NCBI GenBank assembly: GCA_001796045.1
Contig: MGLN01000043.1
Span: 352 to 6,624 of the forward strand
From: Caulobacterales bacterium RIFOXYB1_FULL_67_16
GTDB taxonomy: Bacteria > Pseudomonadota > Alphaproteobacteria > Caulobacterales > Caulobacteraceae
DNA length: 6,273 nt
Reading direction: 5' to 3'
Shown: positions 5,542 to 6,273 of the stretch, piece after piece
Numbering within the stretch: the stretch's first letter is position 1
Layout: each line of letters starts with the position of its first letter
Translations under genes and position numbers: made by a program
Notes under the pieces: generated by a model
Database searches by the model: none
Seen by the model: the letters and a program-made list of their open reading frames with translations, nothing else
What the model was told of the DNA's origin: nothing

Positions 5542-6273
5542 CGGACTGCGTCCATGGCCGCGCGCATGCGCCGGATGGCGGCGTCTAGGCCCACGAAGAT
5601 CGACTCGCCGATCAGGAAATGACCGATGTTCAGCTCGCGGACCTCAGGGATGGCCAGCATGCGCGGCGCCGTGTCGTAATCCAGACCGTGGCCGGCATGG
5701 ACCTCCAGCCCCAGAATTTCGGCCTGGGCCGCCGCAGCGGCCAGCCGTTCGAACTCGACCTCGCGCTCACCAGGATCGGTCAGATGGCAGTAACGGCCCG
5801 TGTGGAACTCCACAACCTGGGCCCCGACGGCGGCGGCGGCCTCCACCTGAGCCTCGGTCGGTTCGATGAACAAGGCCACCCGGATCCCCGCCTCGGACAG
5901 GGCCCGCGTCACCGGCAGGATGCGCGCCTCGTGACCGGCCACGGCCAGACCGCCCTCGGTCGTGACCTCCTCGCGCCGTTCCGGCACCAGACAGGCCGCG
6001 TGCGGCCGATGGCGCAGGGCGATCCCCAGCATCTCTTCGGTCACCGCCATCTCGAAGTTCAGCGGCTTGCCGGCCCGCGCGCACAGGGCGCTCAGCACGG
6101 CGATGTCGGCGTCGGTGATGTGGCGACGGTCCTCGCGCAGATGAGCGGTGATGCCGTCCGCCCCGGCGGCCAGGGCCGCCTCGGCCGCCCGGACCGGATC
6201 CGGATGCGCCCCGCCCCGGGCGTTCCGCACCGTGGCGACGTGATCGATGTTGACGCCCAGCCTGACCCGTTCG
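5538..6273 (-). CDS. pdxJ: Pyridoxine 5'-phosphate synthase, lacking only the first few codons
   Basis: PdxJ condenses 3-amino-2-oxopropyl phosphate with 1-deoxyxylulose 5-phosphate to make pyridoxine 5'-phosphate, the ring-closing step of DXP-dependent vitamin B6 synthesis. It is a cytoplasmic TIM-barrel enzyme. 244 residues are visible; the frame stays open past the GTG at 6230 to the window edge and reads RLGVNIDHVATVRNARGG, the typical N-terminus, so only about two to five residues are missing. Catalytic positions are present: His in TAHLRED (visible residue 44), Glu in NFEMAVTEEML (74) and His in AGHGLDYD (195), corresponding to His45, Glu72 and His193 of E. coli PdxJ. A GESIFVGLDAAIRRMRAAM end completes the barrel. 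It is the first visible gene of the minus-strand run and overlaps acpS by 4 nt. The operon promoter must lie upstream, outside the window. Confidence 0.97.
   Translation of the reverse strand, partial: ERVRLGVNIDHVATVRNARGGAHPDPVRAAEAALAAGADGITAHLREDRRHITDADIAVLSALCARAGKPLNFEMAVTEEMLGIALRHRPHAACLVPERREEVTTEGGLAVAGHEARILPVTRALSEAGIRVALFIEPTEAQVEAAAAVGAQVVEFHTGRYCHLTDPGEREVEFERLAAAAAQAEILGLEVHAGHGLDYDTAPRMLAIPEVRELNIGHFLIGESIFVGLDAAIRRMRAAMDAVR

Noticed and set aside
6228..6230. GTG as the start of pdxJ
   Set aside because: The frame continues upstream with RLGVNIDHVAT, the conserved PdxJ N-terminus, so the true start lies past the window edge.
1..6273. Search for tRNA or rRNA genes, CRISPR arrays, insertion sequences or attachment sites
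   Set aside because: Nearly all of the window is densely coding housekeeping sequence. No direct repeats with spacers, transposase motifs, tRNA-like folds or terminal inverted repeats were seen.

Overview
This is a GC-rich window (roughly two-thirds G+C by eye) that reads as alphaproteobacterial chromosome. It is most likely Caulobacterales, Brevundimonas-like; that is inferred from gene order and protein flavour, not from a search. It holds the 3' two-thirds of one plus-strand gene and a tightly packed minus-strand run of six genes. The plus-strand gene and the run converge on a gap of about 200 bp.

Layout. 1-978 (+): C-terminal 325 residues of an acetyl-CoA hydrolase/transferase family protein (class I CoA-transferase), closed by a good intrinsic terminator at 1011-1040. 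979-1183: the convergent gap, holding that terminator, a short array of 9-bp tandem units (1106-1150) and, on the minus strand, a lysine/alanine-rich reading frame in frame with the stop codon of the next gene. 1184-2428 (-): membrane-anchored serine hydrolase of the class C beta-lactamase/penicillin-binding-protein fold. 2435-3382 (-): era. 3379-4089 (-): rnc. 4089-5081 (-): lepB. 5140-5541 (-): acpS. 5538-6273 (-): pdxJ, lacking only its first few codons, which lie past the window edge.

Transcription of the minus run goes pdxJ, acpS, lepB, rnc, era, serine hydrolase. The joints are a 4-nt TTGA overlap, a gap of about 58 nt, a 1-nt TGATG overlap, another 4-nt TTGA overlap and a 6-nt gap. This is the conserved alphaproteobacterial housekeeping cluster: vitamin B6 synthesis, acyl-carrier-protein activation, signal peptide removal, rRNA/dsRNA processing and 30S assembly. 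Its promoter must lie beyond 6273. No minus-strand promoter or terminator is evident inside the window.

The content is mostly ordinary core genome and I do not see a new defence, mobile or regulatory system. The points worth a second look are the two independent TTG starts in TTGA stop/start overlaps, the AK-rich in-frame tail after the UAG stop of the serine hydrolase, the serine hydrolase sitting directly behind era where recO is often found, and the long charged N-terminal extension of LepB.
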